From: Pseudarthrobacter oxydans
GTDB taxonomy: Bacteria; Actinomycetota; Actinomycetes; Actinomycetales; Micrococcaceae
NCBI RefSeq assembly: GCF_013314975.1
Contig: NZ_JABTYH010000021.1
Span: 16,955 to 80,954, forward strand
Reading direction: 5' to 3'
DNA length: 64,000 nucleotides
Positions 16,587-24,794 of the stretch are shown here, in pieces; within the stretch, counting starts at the first letter, position 1; every line of letters begins with the position of its first letter. Position numbers and translations under genes: made by a program. The notes below the pieces were generated by a model that was given only the letters and a program-made list of their open reading frames with translations, did not search any database and was not told the DNA's origin.

Positions 16587-18182
16587 GTGACGCGACGAAG
16601 AGGAATGTCCCTCGCCGGGCAGTACCTTGTGCTCCAGTTGCTGATTGTCCTGGCAGTGCTCGTGGCCGTGGTGGCCATTTCCCTGGCCCAGTCCGCTGCC
16701 GCCTTTGAGCGCACCGAGGGCAGGAGGGCGCTCTCCGCCGCGGAGGCGCTCGGCAACAACCCCGCGGTCCGGGCTTTGCTGCCGGAGGCTGAGCCGCGTG
16801 TTGGTTCAGCGCTCCCTGCGGTGGCCGAGTCCGTCCGGACCGTCTCCGGATCGTCCCACGTCACGCTCGCAAAACTGGACCGGACGGTGGTTGCCGCCTC
16901 CGATCCGGGCCTGCTGGGCAAGCCCATGGAACTCGGAGCCAGCAGGGTCATGGAAGGCCGGGCGTGGACCGGCGTCCTGAACCAGGGCGGAACCGCCGTC
17001 CTCTCCGCCCACGTCCCGGTGCTCAACGATTCGGGAAAGATGATCGGCATCGCAGCCATCAGCCGCAACTACCCGTCCACCCTTGAACGGCTCGGCGATG
17101 CCGTCCCCAACCTCCTGACCTACCTCGGCGTGGCCAGCGTCCTGGGCGTGGCGGGATCCCTGCTGTTGTCCCGCCGGGTCAAACGCCAGACCCTCGGGAT
17201 GGAGCCCAGCGAGATCACCGGGCTGGTGGAAAACCGCGAGGCGATGCTGCACGGGCTGAAGGAAGGCGTGGTGGCGCTGGACCCCCATGAGCGCGTCACC
17301 GTAGCGAACGACAGTGCCAGGGAGCTGTTGGGGCTGCCGCCGGACTGCGTGGGCAGGAAACTCGCGTCCCTTCCCGTGGACCCGGCGCTCAAGGTGGTCC
17401 TGACCCGCGACCAGCCGGACCCGGACCAGCTGGTGCTTGTGGGGGAGCGGCTGGTGGTGCTGAACCGTGTGCCCATCCGCTCCCGCGGCCGCAACATCGG
17501 CTCGGTCACAACCCTGAGGGACCGGACAGAGCTGTCATCCCTGGAGCGTGAGCTGGGGGCCACCCGGACCGCCACGGACACGCTGCGCGCGCAGGCCCAC
17601 GAGTTCGCCAACCAGTTGCACGTCATTTCCGGCCTGATCCAGATCGGCGAGTACGATTCCGTGGTCCAGTTCGTTAACGGCGCCACGGTGGACCGGACCA
17701 GGCTCAATGATGAAGTAACCAGCCGGATCCAGGATCCCGCGCTCGCCGCATTGCTGATTGCCAAGTCCAGCCTCGCCACGGAGCGCGGCGTGGCACTGCA
17801 GCTTGACCCGGAGTCCGCCCTGCGCCCGGTCAGCGACGATTTGTCCCGGGACCTCACCACCGTTGTGGGGAACCTGGTGGACAACGCGTTCGACGCCGTC
17901 ACCGGGCTTCCGGGGGCAGCCGTCCGGGTGCTTGTGGAGGACACTGAGGACCATGTCACCGTCACGGTCCGGGACACCGGCCCGGGCGTCCCGGACGAGG
18001 CCGTGGAGGACATCTTCCGCCAGGGGTTCTCCACCAAGGAAGCCGGCCCGGCGGACGGACGCGGCTTCGGCCTGGCGCTTTCACGGGTGGTCTGCCGGCG
18101 GTCCGGCGGGGACCTCACGGTGGCCAATGACAACGGAGCAGTCTTCACCGCACGATTCAAAAGGGGTGCAACGCAGCCATGA
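16587..18182 (+). CDS. CitA/DcuS/DpiB-type sensor histidine kinase
   Basis: 531-residue membrane kinase. TM1 is about residues 13-35, an extracytoplasmic sensor domain about 36-172, TM2 about 173-194, a cytoplasmic PAS domain about 215-310 (VENREAMLHGLKEGVVALD), the SpoOB-like phosphoacceptor helix with His338 in AQAHEFANQLHVISGL, and an ATPase domain with VVGNLVDNAFDAV, DTGPGVPD and GRGFGLALSRVV. This is the family that senses citrate and C4-dicarboxylates. GTG start after AAAGGAA. The downstream regulator overlaps by four bases. Facing tctCBA makes a tricarboxylate signal likely. Confidence 0.94.
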   Translation: MTRRRGMSLAGQYLVLQLLIVLAVLVAVVAISLAQSAAAFERTEGRRALSAAEALGNNPAVRALLPEAEPRVGSALPAVAESVRTVSGSSHVTLAKLDRTVVAASDPGLLGKPMELGASRVMEGRAWTGVLNQGGTAVLSAHVPVLNDSGKMIGIAAISRNYPSTLERLGDAVPNLLTYLGVASVLGVAGSLLLSRRVKRQTLGMEPSEITGLVENREAMLHGLKEGVVALDPHERVTVANDSARELLGLPPDCVGRKLASLPVDPALKVVLTRDQPDPDQLVLVGERLVVLNRVPIRSRGRNIGSVTTLRDRTELSSLERELGATRTATDTLRAQAHEFANQLHVISGLIQIGEYDSVVQFVNGATVDRTRLNDEVTSRIQDPALAALLIAKSSLATERGVALQLDPESALRPVSDDLSRDLTTVVGNLVDNAFDAVTGLPGAAVRVLVEDTEDHVTVTVRDTGPGVPDEAVEDIFRQGFSTKEAGPADGRGFGLALSRVVCRRSGGDLTVANDNGAVFTARFKRGATQP

Positions 18183-18847
18183 TCAAGGTGCTGATCGTCG
18201 ACGACGACTTCATGGTGGCCAAGGTGCACGCCGGGTTCATCCAGCGGACGCCCGGCTTCGCCGTGGTGGGCGTGGCGCACACCGGCGCCCAGGCCGTGAT
18301 CGAGACGGAACGGCTGCGGCCCGACCTGGTGCTGCTGGACATCCACCTTCCGGACATCAACGGGCTGGACCTCATGCACCGGCTGCGGGACGTCGCCCCG
18401 GAGCTGGACGTGCTGGTGATCAGTGCCGCCCGGGAAGTGGAGACCGTGCGCAAGGCCCTCCGCGGCGGAATCGTGCACTACCTGATCAAGCCCTTTTCCC
18501 AATCGGACCTGCAGGAGCGCCTGGAGCATTACCGGAGTGCGTACCAAGGGCTGGATTCAGCCAAGGACGTGGCCGAGCAGTCGGACGTCAACCGGGTGTT
18601 CGGCCTGGACCGGACCGAGCGGCCGCTTCCCAAAGGCTGCAGCATCGAGACCCTGAAGCTCGTGGAGGCCACCCTGAATGCCGCCGACGGCGATCTTTCC
18701 GCGGCTGAGGTAGCCGAGCAGCTGGGAACGTCCCGCGTCAGCGCGCGGCGGTACCTGGAGTACCTGCACGACGAAGGGACCCTCGACGTGAGGCTCAAGT
18801 ACGGCGTGGGGCGTCCGGAGCGGCGCTACGTCCTCAAGGGCCAGTAG
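18179..18847 (+). CDS. CitB/DcuR-type response regulator
   Basis: 222-residue regulator. The receiver domain (1-120) has the acidic pocket D8-D9-D10, phosphoacceptor Asp54 in LVLLDIHLPDING and Lys in YLIKPF. A linker then leads to the C-terminal helix-turn-helix (about 165-215) AAEVAEQLGTSRVSARRYLEYL, characteristic of the CitB family. Translationally coupled to the kinase through ATGA. It likely activates the divergent tctCBA-usp operon when the tricarboxylate is present. Confidence 0.94.
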   Translation: MIKVLIVDDDFMVAKVHAGFIQRTPGFAVVGVAHTGAQAVIETERLRPDLVLLDIHLPDINGLDLMHRLRDVAPELDVLVISAAREVETVRKALRGGIVHYLIKPFSQSDLQERLEHYRSAYQGLDSAKDVAEQSDVNRVFGLDRTERPLPKGCSIETLKLVEATLNAADGDLSAAEVAEQLGTSRVSARRYLEYLHDEGTLDVRLKYGVGRPERRYVLKGQ

Positions 18848-18916
18848 CGCGCTTACCTGCAGGCAGCGCCTTACGGGCGGGCAGCGCCGCCCGATGCGCG
18901 CCCGCAGCCTGCCGGA

Positions 18917-19939
18917 TCAGCGCAGCAGCGTGTCCAGCAGCCGCGCGGCAACGCGTGCAGTCCGGCTGTCCACGTCCAGCGCCGGGTTCAGCTCGGCGAT
19001 GTCCAGGTGCAGGAGCTTCCCGCTCCAGGCCACCTGCCGGCACACCGCGGCGATCACGGGGAGGGGCACGCCATACGCCGCCGGGGCACTCACCCCCGGC
19101 GCCACCGCAGCCGGCAGCACGTCAAGGTCGATGGTCAGGTACAGCACGTCGATCCCGGCAAGGAATTCTGCCACGAAGGTGCGGACACGTTCGGCCTCGC
19201 AGTCCTCGTCCAGCAGGTAGCGCACCCCCAGCGTCCGCGCCGTGTCGAAGAGTGCATGCGTGTTGTTGGGTTCGGATATCCCGACGACGGCGTAGCGGAA
19301 GTCGCGACCCGCGGCCGCTTCCGCGCGGGCCATCTGCAGGAACGGCGTCCCGGACGTTGCCAGCGGCTCGTCCCGCAGGTCGAAATGGGCGTCAAGGTTC
19401 AGGATGCCCAGCCGCTTCCCGCCCCGGACCGCCGCAGAGGCGGCCACCCCCAGGTAGCTCGCGAAGGCGGTTTCATGTCCTCCGCCCAGCACTGCCGTCA
19501 CCTGCCCGGCGTCGATCAGTGCCGTGACGGCCCGGCCGGCGCGTTCCTGTCCGGCCTCAAGGTCACCGCCTGACACCACAACGTCCCCGGCGTCGTAGAC
19601 GGCCCGGTCAAGATGGAACGCCAGCGGCGCCAGGACCTTGCGGATGGCCGCCGGAGCGGCTGCCGCGCCGGTGCGGCCCTTGTTCCGGCGCACGCCCTCG
19701 TCGCTGGCGAAGCCCAGCAATGTTGCGGGCCTGGCATCCTCCCCGCCTGGCGCACCTGTCACGCCTGCAGCACCCGCAGGGCCCGCCGTCCCCGCGGCGC
19801 CCTCCGTGCGGGTAGCTGCTGCCCCGCCGTCGTACGCCGTAACTGCCTGCCACCAGCGCCGGTGGGCGGCATCATCGCCGTCGAACCTCCCTTCCCAGGG
19901 CCGGGGCGGGAGGTCAATGTCAGGTATCAGGGGGGCCAT
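18917..19939 (-). CDS. hutG: Formimidoylglutamase (arginase/agmatinase family)
   Basis: 340-residue Mn2+-dependent ureohydrolase-fold enzyme. Metal-binding motifs are GGGHE, DAHFDLR and TIDLDVLP. The N-terminal DIDLPPRPWEGRFDGDDAAHRRW is typical of HutG, which hydrolyses N-formimino-L-glutamate to glutamate and formamide, completing histidine breakdown. A Gly/Ala/Thr-rich insertion at about residues 39-66 is unusual low complexity and probably a surface loop. It is separated from hutU-hutH by about 8 kb but has a hut-type operator match 55 nt upstream (19994-20009), supporting regulon membership. Confidence 0.93.
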   Translation of the reverse strand: MAPLIPDIDLPPRPWEGRFDGDDAAHRRWWQAVTAYDGGAAATRTEGAAGTAGPAGAAGVTGAPGGEDARPATLLGFASDEGVRRNKGRTGAAAAPAAIRKVLAPLAFHLDRAVYDAGDVVVSGGDLEAGQERAGRAVTALIDAGQVTAVLGGGHETAFASYLGVAASAAVRGGKRLGILNLDAHFDLRDEPLATSGTPFLQMARAEAAAGRDFRYAVVGISEPNNTHALFDTARTLGVRYLLDEDCEAERVRTFVAEFLAGIDVLYLTIDLDVLPAAVAPGVSAPAAYGVPLPVIAAVCRQVAWSGKLLHLDIAELNPALDVDSRTARVAARLLDTLLR

Positions 19940-19993
19940 GCTCCAAGCTCACCGCATGAGGACGGCGAAAACCAGCAGCGCCGCCGTCGCCAT

Positions 19994-20009
19994 GTCCGGT
20001 ATCCAAGAT
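19994..20009. promoter_or_regulatory. Possible third hut IclR operator, upstream of hutG
   Basis: GTCCGGTATCC followed by AAGAT matches the hutU operator at 13 of 16 positions: the first arm and core are intact, the second arm is degenerate. It lies 55 nt upstream of hutG in the divergent gap to the antiporter. Confidence 0.45.
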
Positions 20010-20120
20010 CGTCAGCGTCCGCCGGCAGCAGGGGCTATTGTGGAGCAATCCCTTCCCCCGGGGACCCCATCACCTTGTGTGCCGCACCGGCGCATCATAT
20101 CCAGGCCGGAGAACAGCCCC

Positions 20121-21425
20121 GTGTTTGAAGCCCCCAGCATCCTCTTTGCTGCCGCAGGCGCGGCCGTTTTTACCGCAGCTGTCCTCCCCAAACTCCTGCG
20201 GAACATGCCGTTCTCCATGCCCATGGTCTTCCTGGGCGCCGGCATGGCGGCTTTCGCCCTGATTCCCACGCTTCCGGACCCGGACCCCATGGCGCACAGC
20301 GACTTCGTTGTGCACCTGACGGAGATCTGCGTCATCATCTCGCTGATGGGCGCCGGGCTTGCTTTGGACCGCCCCGTGGGCCGCAAGCGCTGGGCCACCA
20401 CCTGGCGGCTGCTGGGAATCGCCATGCCGTTGTGCATCATCGCGCTGACCCTGCTGGGCCTGTGGTTCCTGGGCCTCGGCCTCGGCGCTGCCCTGCTGGT
20501 GGCCTCCAGCCTGGCGCCTACGGACCCGGTCCTGGCCTCCGAAGTGCAGGTGGGTGAACCCGCGGACCACGACGAGGAGGCCAACAAGGAGGACGAGGTC
20601 CGCTTCGGCCTCACCTCCGAAGCCGGCCTCAACGACGGGCTTGCGTTCCCCTTTGTGTACCTCGCCATCGCCATCAGCATCGTGGGCTCATCCCCGCTGG
20701 CCTGGTTCCCCGAATGGTTTGCGGTGGATGTCCTGTGGCGGCTGGCCATCGGCGTGCTGCTGGGATTCCTCACCGGCAAGATCCTGGCACGGCTGTTTTT
20801 CTCGGCCGGCGCTGAAAGCCTCCGGCTGTCCAACCACTCGGAGGGCTTCGTAGCCCTGGCCGCAACCTTCCTCGCCTACGGTGTCACCGAGATGATCGAG
20901 GGCTACGGCTTCATTGCCGTGTTTGTCTGCGCGGTGACCATCCGCTCCGCCGAGCACACGCACGGTTACCACCGGGTGCTGCACTCCTACGTGGAGCAGC
21001 TGGAGCGGCTCCTGACCGTGGTGATCCTGGTCCTGCTGGGCGGTGCGATTGCCCGCGGGCTGCTTGCCGGGATCGGTTGGGCCGAGGTGCTGGTGGCGCT
21101 GGCATTCCTGCTCCTGGTCAGGCCACTGGCAGGCTGGATCGGCCTGCTCGGCGGCAAGACCGGACCGCGCGAGCGGATCGCCCTCTCGTTCTTCGGGATC
21201 CGGGGGATCGGCTCGCTCTACTACCTCTCCTATGCGCTGGGCAAGGGCGAGTTCGCCGGCCAGGCCGAATGGCTGTGGGCCTTCGTGGGGCTGGTGGTGG
21301 CACTGTCCATCGTGATCCATGGCGCCACCACCTCGCCGCTCATGAACCGGCTGGACAAGCTTCGGGAAAAGAAGGCCCGGGCGTTGACAGGCGACGAAGG
21401 CCTGGCGCCCAACACTCCCGTGTAG
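20121..21425 (+). CDS. CPA1 family Na+(K+)/H+ antiporter
   Basis: 434-residue membrane antiporter with about 12 hydrophobic segments. The family motifs are ASSLAPTDPVLASEVQVG (TDP of the discontinuous helix) and FGLTSEAGLNDGLAFPFVYLA (conserved N-D pair that binds the cation). FFGIRGIGSLYYL is near the C-terminal end. An acidic cytoplasmic loop DHDEEANKEDEVRF is inserted between the two core motifs. It exchanges monovalent cations for protons for pH or salt homeostasis. GTG at 20121 is chosen because the region upstream in the same frame reads as non-coding. Confidence 0.9.
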   Translation: MFEAPSILFAAAGAAVFTAAVLPKLLRNMPFSMPMVFLGAGMAAFALIPTLPDPDPMAHSDFVVHLTEICVIISLMGAGLALDRPVGRKRWATTWRLLGIAMPLCIIALTLLGLWFLGLGLGAALLVASSLAPTDPVLASEVQVGEPADHDEEANKEDEVRFGLTSEAGLNDGLAFPFVYLAIAISIVGSSPLAWFPEWFAVDVLWRLAIGVLLGFLTGKILARLFFSAGAESLRLSNHSEGFVALAATFLAYGVTEMIEGYGFIAVFVCAVTIRSAEHTHGYHRVLHSYVEQLERLLTVVILVLLGGAIARGLLAGIGWAEVLVALAFLLLVRPLAGWIGLLGGKTGPRERIALSFFGIRGIGSLYYLSYALGKGEFAGQAEWLWAFVGLVVALSIVIHGATTSPLMNRLDKLREKKARALTGDEGLAPNTPV

Positions 21426-21438
21426 GGCACCAGGCCTT
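21397..21438. terminator. Hairpin at the antiporter stop codon
   Basis: AAGGCCTGG (21397-21405) pairs with CCAGGCCTT (21430-21438), with an additional inner CCC/GGG. It straddles the stop of the antiporter gene and precedes the convergent permease. The U tract is weak, so termination is tentative. Confidence 0.4.
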
Positions 21439-21505
21439 GGTTCGGCGCTGGCCGCGCCGGAGCCCTGCCGCCGCGCAGGTCGCCGCGCCGGTCGCCGGGC
21501 CGGGG

Positions 21506-22945
21506 CTACATGCCCAGTGCGGCCTCGATGGGACCCACCGCGAAGAACAGCAGGAACGCGCCGGCCACGGCCCACATGAGCGGGTGGATCTCCTTGACCC
21601 TGCCCTGGACGGTGCGGATCAGGACAAAGGCGATGAAGCCGGCGCCCAGTCCGTTGGCGATGGAGTACGTGAACGGCATCAGGGTGAAGGTCAGGAATGC
21701 GGGGATGGCAATGCCCCAGTCCTGCCAGTCGATCCGGCCCACCTGGGACACCATCATGAAGCCCACCACCACCAGGGCGGGGGCAACCGCTTCGAAGGGC
21801 ACCAGGTTGATGAGCGGGGTGAAGAACATGGCCACCAGGAACAGCAGCCCGGTGACGATTGAGGCCACGCCCGTGCGCGCGCCTTCGCCGATTCCGGCCC
21901 CGGCTTCCACATAGATCTGGTTGGAGGATACCGAGGCCCCGCCGCCCACGATCGCGCCGAGGGCGTCCACCTGGAGCACACGGTCGACGTCCGGGATGTT
22001 GCCGTGTTCGTCAACTGTCCCGGCCTCGTTGGCCAGGCCCACCATGGTCCCCATGGCATCGAAGAAGATGCTGAGGAGGATGACGAACGCGAGCAGGGTT
22101 GCGGCGACGAAGCCCAGGTGCTCGAAAGCGCCGAACGGGTTTGCCTTGCCGATCAGGGACAGATCCGGGGCGGCCCAGCCGGTGAAAGTGGGCGCCACCA
22201 GGGACCAGCCCTGCGGGTTGGAGGTCTCGCCGTCGAAGCTCGGCCCGATGTGCAGGGTCATCTCCAGAAGCACCGAAATGATGGTGGAGGTGATGATGCC
22301 GATCAGGATGGCGCCCTTGACCTTGCGCACCACCAGCGCGATGGTCAGGACCAGGCCGAAGATGAACACGGCGGTGGGCCAGCCGAGGAGCTTGCCGTCG
22401 TAGCCAAGGCCAACGGGCACGGTGGTGCCGGCGACATCGGGGATGCGGCGGACGAAGCCAGCGTTGACCAGGCCGATCAGCGCGATGAACAGGCCGATGC
22501 CCACCACGATGGCCGTCTTGAGCCCGTCCGGGACGGCTTTGAAGACGGCGGTGCGGAAGCCGGTCAGGACAAGGATCAGCATGGTAACGCCGGAGAGCAC
22601 CACCAGGCCCATCATGTCCGGCCACGTCAGCCCCGGGTTGGTGGCCACAGTGACGGCCACGAAGGCGTTGACGCCCAGGCCGGTGGCAAGCGCGAAGGGG
22701 TGCTTTGCCCAGGCGCCCATAAGGATGGTCAGGATGCCCGCCACGAAAGCCGTTACGGCGGCTACGGCGGTGAACCCCAGCGTGGTGCCGCTGGAGTCGG
22801 GGCCCGAGAGGATCAGGGGGTTCAGCACCACGATGTAGCTCATGGCAAAGAACGTGGCGAAGCCGCCTCGGATCTCGCGGGAAAGGTTGGAACCGCGCTC
22901 GGTGATCTTGAAGTACCGGTCCAGGGCAGAGCCTTGCTTAAGCAT
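21506..22945 (-). CDS. NCS2/AzgA-like purine (adenine/guanine/hypoxanthine) permease
   Basis: 479-residue membrane transporter with about 12-14 hydrophobic segments. The N-terminal signature is LDRYFKITERGSNLSREIRGGFATFFAMSYIVVLNP. Later come TGLGVNAFVA and IFFDAMGTMVGLANEAG, matching the AzgA/PbuG branch that imports purine nucleobases with protons. Length and topology fit. Single gene convergent with the antiporter. No purine riboswitch is evident in the short leader. Confidence 0.92.
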   Translation of the reverse strand: MLKQGSALDRYFKITERGSNLSREIRGGFATFFAMSYIVVLNPLILSGPDSSGTTLGFTAVAAVTAFVAGILTILMGAWAKHPFALATGLGVNAFVAVTVATNPGLTWPDMMGLVVLSGVTMLILVLTGFRTAVFKAVPDGLKTAIVVGIGLFIALIGLVNAGFVRRIPDVAGTTVPVGLGYDGKLLGWPTAVFIFGLVLTIALVVRKVKGAILIGIITSTIISVLLEMTLHIGPSFDGETSNPQGWSLVAPTFTGWAAPDLSLIGKANPFGAFEHLGFVAATLLAFVILLSIFFDAMGTMVGLANEAGTVDEHGNIPDVDRVLQVDALGAIVGGGASVSSNQIYVEAGAGIGEGARTGVASIVTGLLFLVAMFFTPLINLVPFEAVAPALVVVGFMMVSQVGRIDWQDWGIAIPAFLTFTLMPFTYSIANGLGAGFIAFVLIRTVQGRVKEIHPLMWAVAGAFLLFFAVGPIEAALGM

Positions 22946-23056
22946 TAGTCCTCCGGGGAAGTCTGTGGGGATACCTGCATCCTATGGTGGCGGCGGCAGG
23001 GCGGCAGGCATTTTCGCCTAGTCTGTAAGGAAGCCAACACAAGGAGCCGCCGCCGC

Positions 23057-23686
23057 ATGCGTCCCATCCGCCAGATCCTGACCCTGGGGCTCGTGCTCCT
23101 TGTTTTCGCCGCCGGTGTGCTGGGCCTCGCCGGGCCCGCCTCCGCGCATGATGCCGCCGAGTCCAGCACCCCGTCGGACGGCGCGTCGCTGCCGGCGCCG
23201 CCCGAACAGGTCTCGGTGGCCTTCAACAACAAGCCGCTGGGCATTGGCGCGGCGTTCTCCGTTAAAGACGCCTCCGGTGCGGAATGGGCGGAGGGGCCGG
23301 TGGACATCGTGGACAACGTGGCATCCCAGAAGCTGAAGGCCGGAGGCCCCGCGGGGGAGTACACCGTGGCCTGGCGGGTGGTCAGCTCGGACTCGCACCC
23401 CATCGAGGGGACGTTCGCCTTTACGGCCGCCTCTGCCGGGCAGGGCGCCGCGCCGGCAGCAAGTCCGACGGCGGCGGGTACAGTCCCAGCCCCCGGTACC
23501 GGTGCAGGCACCGCCCCCGCCATGGGGACTGCCCAGCCGGGGACCACCGGTGAGCCTGAACAGGTGGGCTCAGGGGAGCCGTTCCAATGGAGCATCGTCA
23601 TCTTTGCCCTCGTCGCAGTGGGGCTGCTGGCTACCCTTGCCATCCTGGCCCGCCGCCGGCTCACGGCCGGCACGGACGACGAATGA
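23057..23686 (+). CDS. CopC-domain copper-binding exported protein with C-terminal membrane anchor
   Basis: 209-residue exported protein. A Sec signal (residues 1-30) ends in PASA so that the mature chain starts with His31. An N-terminal His is the Cu(II) ligand in CopC proteins. The CopC beta-sandwich (31-125) contains HDAAESSTPSDGASL and YTVAWRVVSSDSHPIEGTFAF with the conserved D-x-H. A Pro/Ala/Gly/Thr linker (126-172) leads to one transmembrane helix (about 175-195) and a short basic tail. This YcnI/YcnJ-associated architecture holds copper at the cell surface. No CopD partner lies next to it. Confidence 0.92.
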   Translation: MRPIRQILTLGLVLLVFAAGVLGLAGPASAHDAAESSTPSDGASLPAPPEQVSVAFNNKPLGIGAAFSVKDASGAEWAEGPVDIVDNVASQKLKAGGPAGEYTVAWRVVSSDSHPIEGTFAFTAASAGQGAAPAASPTAAGTVPAPGTGAGTAPAMGTAQPGTTGEPEQVGSGEPFQWSIVIFALVAVGLLATLAILARRRLTAGTDDE

Positions 23687-23744
23687 TGGCGCGAGCCGGT
23701 CACGCCGGGGCCAGCAGCGCCGGGCGGCCTTGGCAGGTCCGGGG

Positions 23745-24380
23745 CTAGCAGGTCAGGGCCGCAAGGCTTCCGGTGGCAGGCTGGGCAACCGCATCAGGAT
23801 GCACCCGGGCGGAGATTGCCTGGCCCACCGTCTTGGCCTGGCGCAGGACTTCCTTGGGGGAGGGCGTGATGAGCTCGCCAACTCCCACCAGGTAGATGCC
23901 AATGGCCCGCATGGCTGCGGTAAGGTTCCGGCCCACCGCCATGCCGAAATCATTGATCATGCGCCGGAGCTGGCTGTGGGCGCAACGGGTCAGGACAATG
24001 TGGTCCGCCACCAGGATTCCTGTAGGCGTATGCACCTCCCACTGCGGGGCTGAAGCAAGCGGCGACCCGCCGTCCACCATGGTCAGCTGGATGGCGCGGG
24101 TGGTGTTGCGCACGTCGACGTCGTGGCTGGCGGCGTAGTTCCGCAGGTGCCGCAGGATCTCGTTGCGTTCGCGAAGGCTCACGGAGTCCGCCGCGTCGCA
24201 CCGCTGGAGGGAAGCTGTGTTGGCCGGTTGCGCGGCGCCAAGGAGGTCCAGTCCGTCCACCACGATCGAGTCCACGCCGCGGCGGCACAACTCGGCAGCC
24301 ACGGCCAGGCCTGAAAGCCCCGTGCCAATGATCACAGTGGTGGTCTGTTCGGTCCCGGCACTCCCAGGCATGCTTGACAC
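23745..24380 (-). CDS. Short FAD/NAD(P)-binding oxidoreductase-like protein
   Basis: 211-residue protein with an N-terminal dinucleotide fold VIIGTGLSGLAVAAELCRRG and a middle section resembling flavoprotein monooxygenases (REILRHLRNYAASHDVDV-like; TPTGILVADHIVLTRCAHSQ). The C-terminal half GIYLVGVGELITPSPKEVLRQAK also appears flavoprotein-like. It is roughly half the length of flavin-containing monooxygenases, so it could be a compact family or a shortened gene. GTG at 24380 is preferred: GGAGG (24390-24394) lies 9 nt upstream of it, 18 nt from the ATG at 24371. The 24381-24794 gap beyond holds only leader/promoter sequence I cannot resolve. Confidence 0.7.
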   Translation of the reverse strand: MSSMPGSAGTEQTTTVIIGTGLSGLAVAAELCRRGVDSIVVDGLDLLGAAQPANTASLQRCDAADSVSLRERNEILRHLRNYAASHDVDVRNTTRAIQLTMVDGGSPLASAPQWEVHTPTGILVADHIVLTRCAHSQLRRMINDFGMAVGRNLTAAMRAIGIYLVGVGELITPSPKEVLRQAKTVGQAISARVHPDAVAQPATGSLAALTC

Positions 24381-24794
24381 TACAGTTTCCCTCCTTCGAA
24401 AGTTTCGGCAGGTGCGGGCGTCCTCGCCCGCTCGCGTCCCGTTACCCCCAAAGCCCGGCCGCAGTGCGTTGCCGGGCAGCTCTGACGGAATGAGGCAGTA
24501 GGCGTCCCGGACCAACAATGTCCTGAAGACTACAGAAGATTCGCGGCCAGGGATAGCCCAATCCCGAAACAATTTCGTCCAGGTGAAGGCGCTTTCCCGA
24601 AGACTGCCCGCTACCTGTGGATAACCGCTGTTTCCAGCCCCGAAGAGGCTTGCTAAGGCAGGGCCTACGGAGAATAGTGAGAAGCGGAAGCGAGCCTTTC
24701 TTCCCAGCTCAGGCGGGGGTAGGGGTGCACGTGGAATGGCCTGCTTCTGGCAGAATAGCCGCAACATCAGGCAGTATCGCGAGGAGGCGGCCCC

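Noticed and set aside
17120..18547. 475-aa minus-strand ORF across the sensor kinase and regulator
   Set aside because: Ser/Arg/Thr-rich shadow of a convincing two-component pair.
22004..22948. 314-aa plus-strand ORF opposite the purine permease
   Set aside because: Antisense of a transporter with unmistakable family motifs; Asp/Gly/His-biased.
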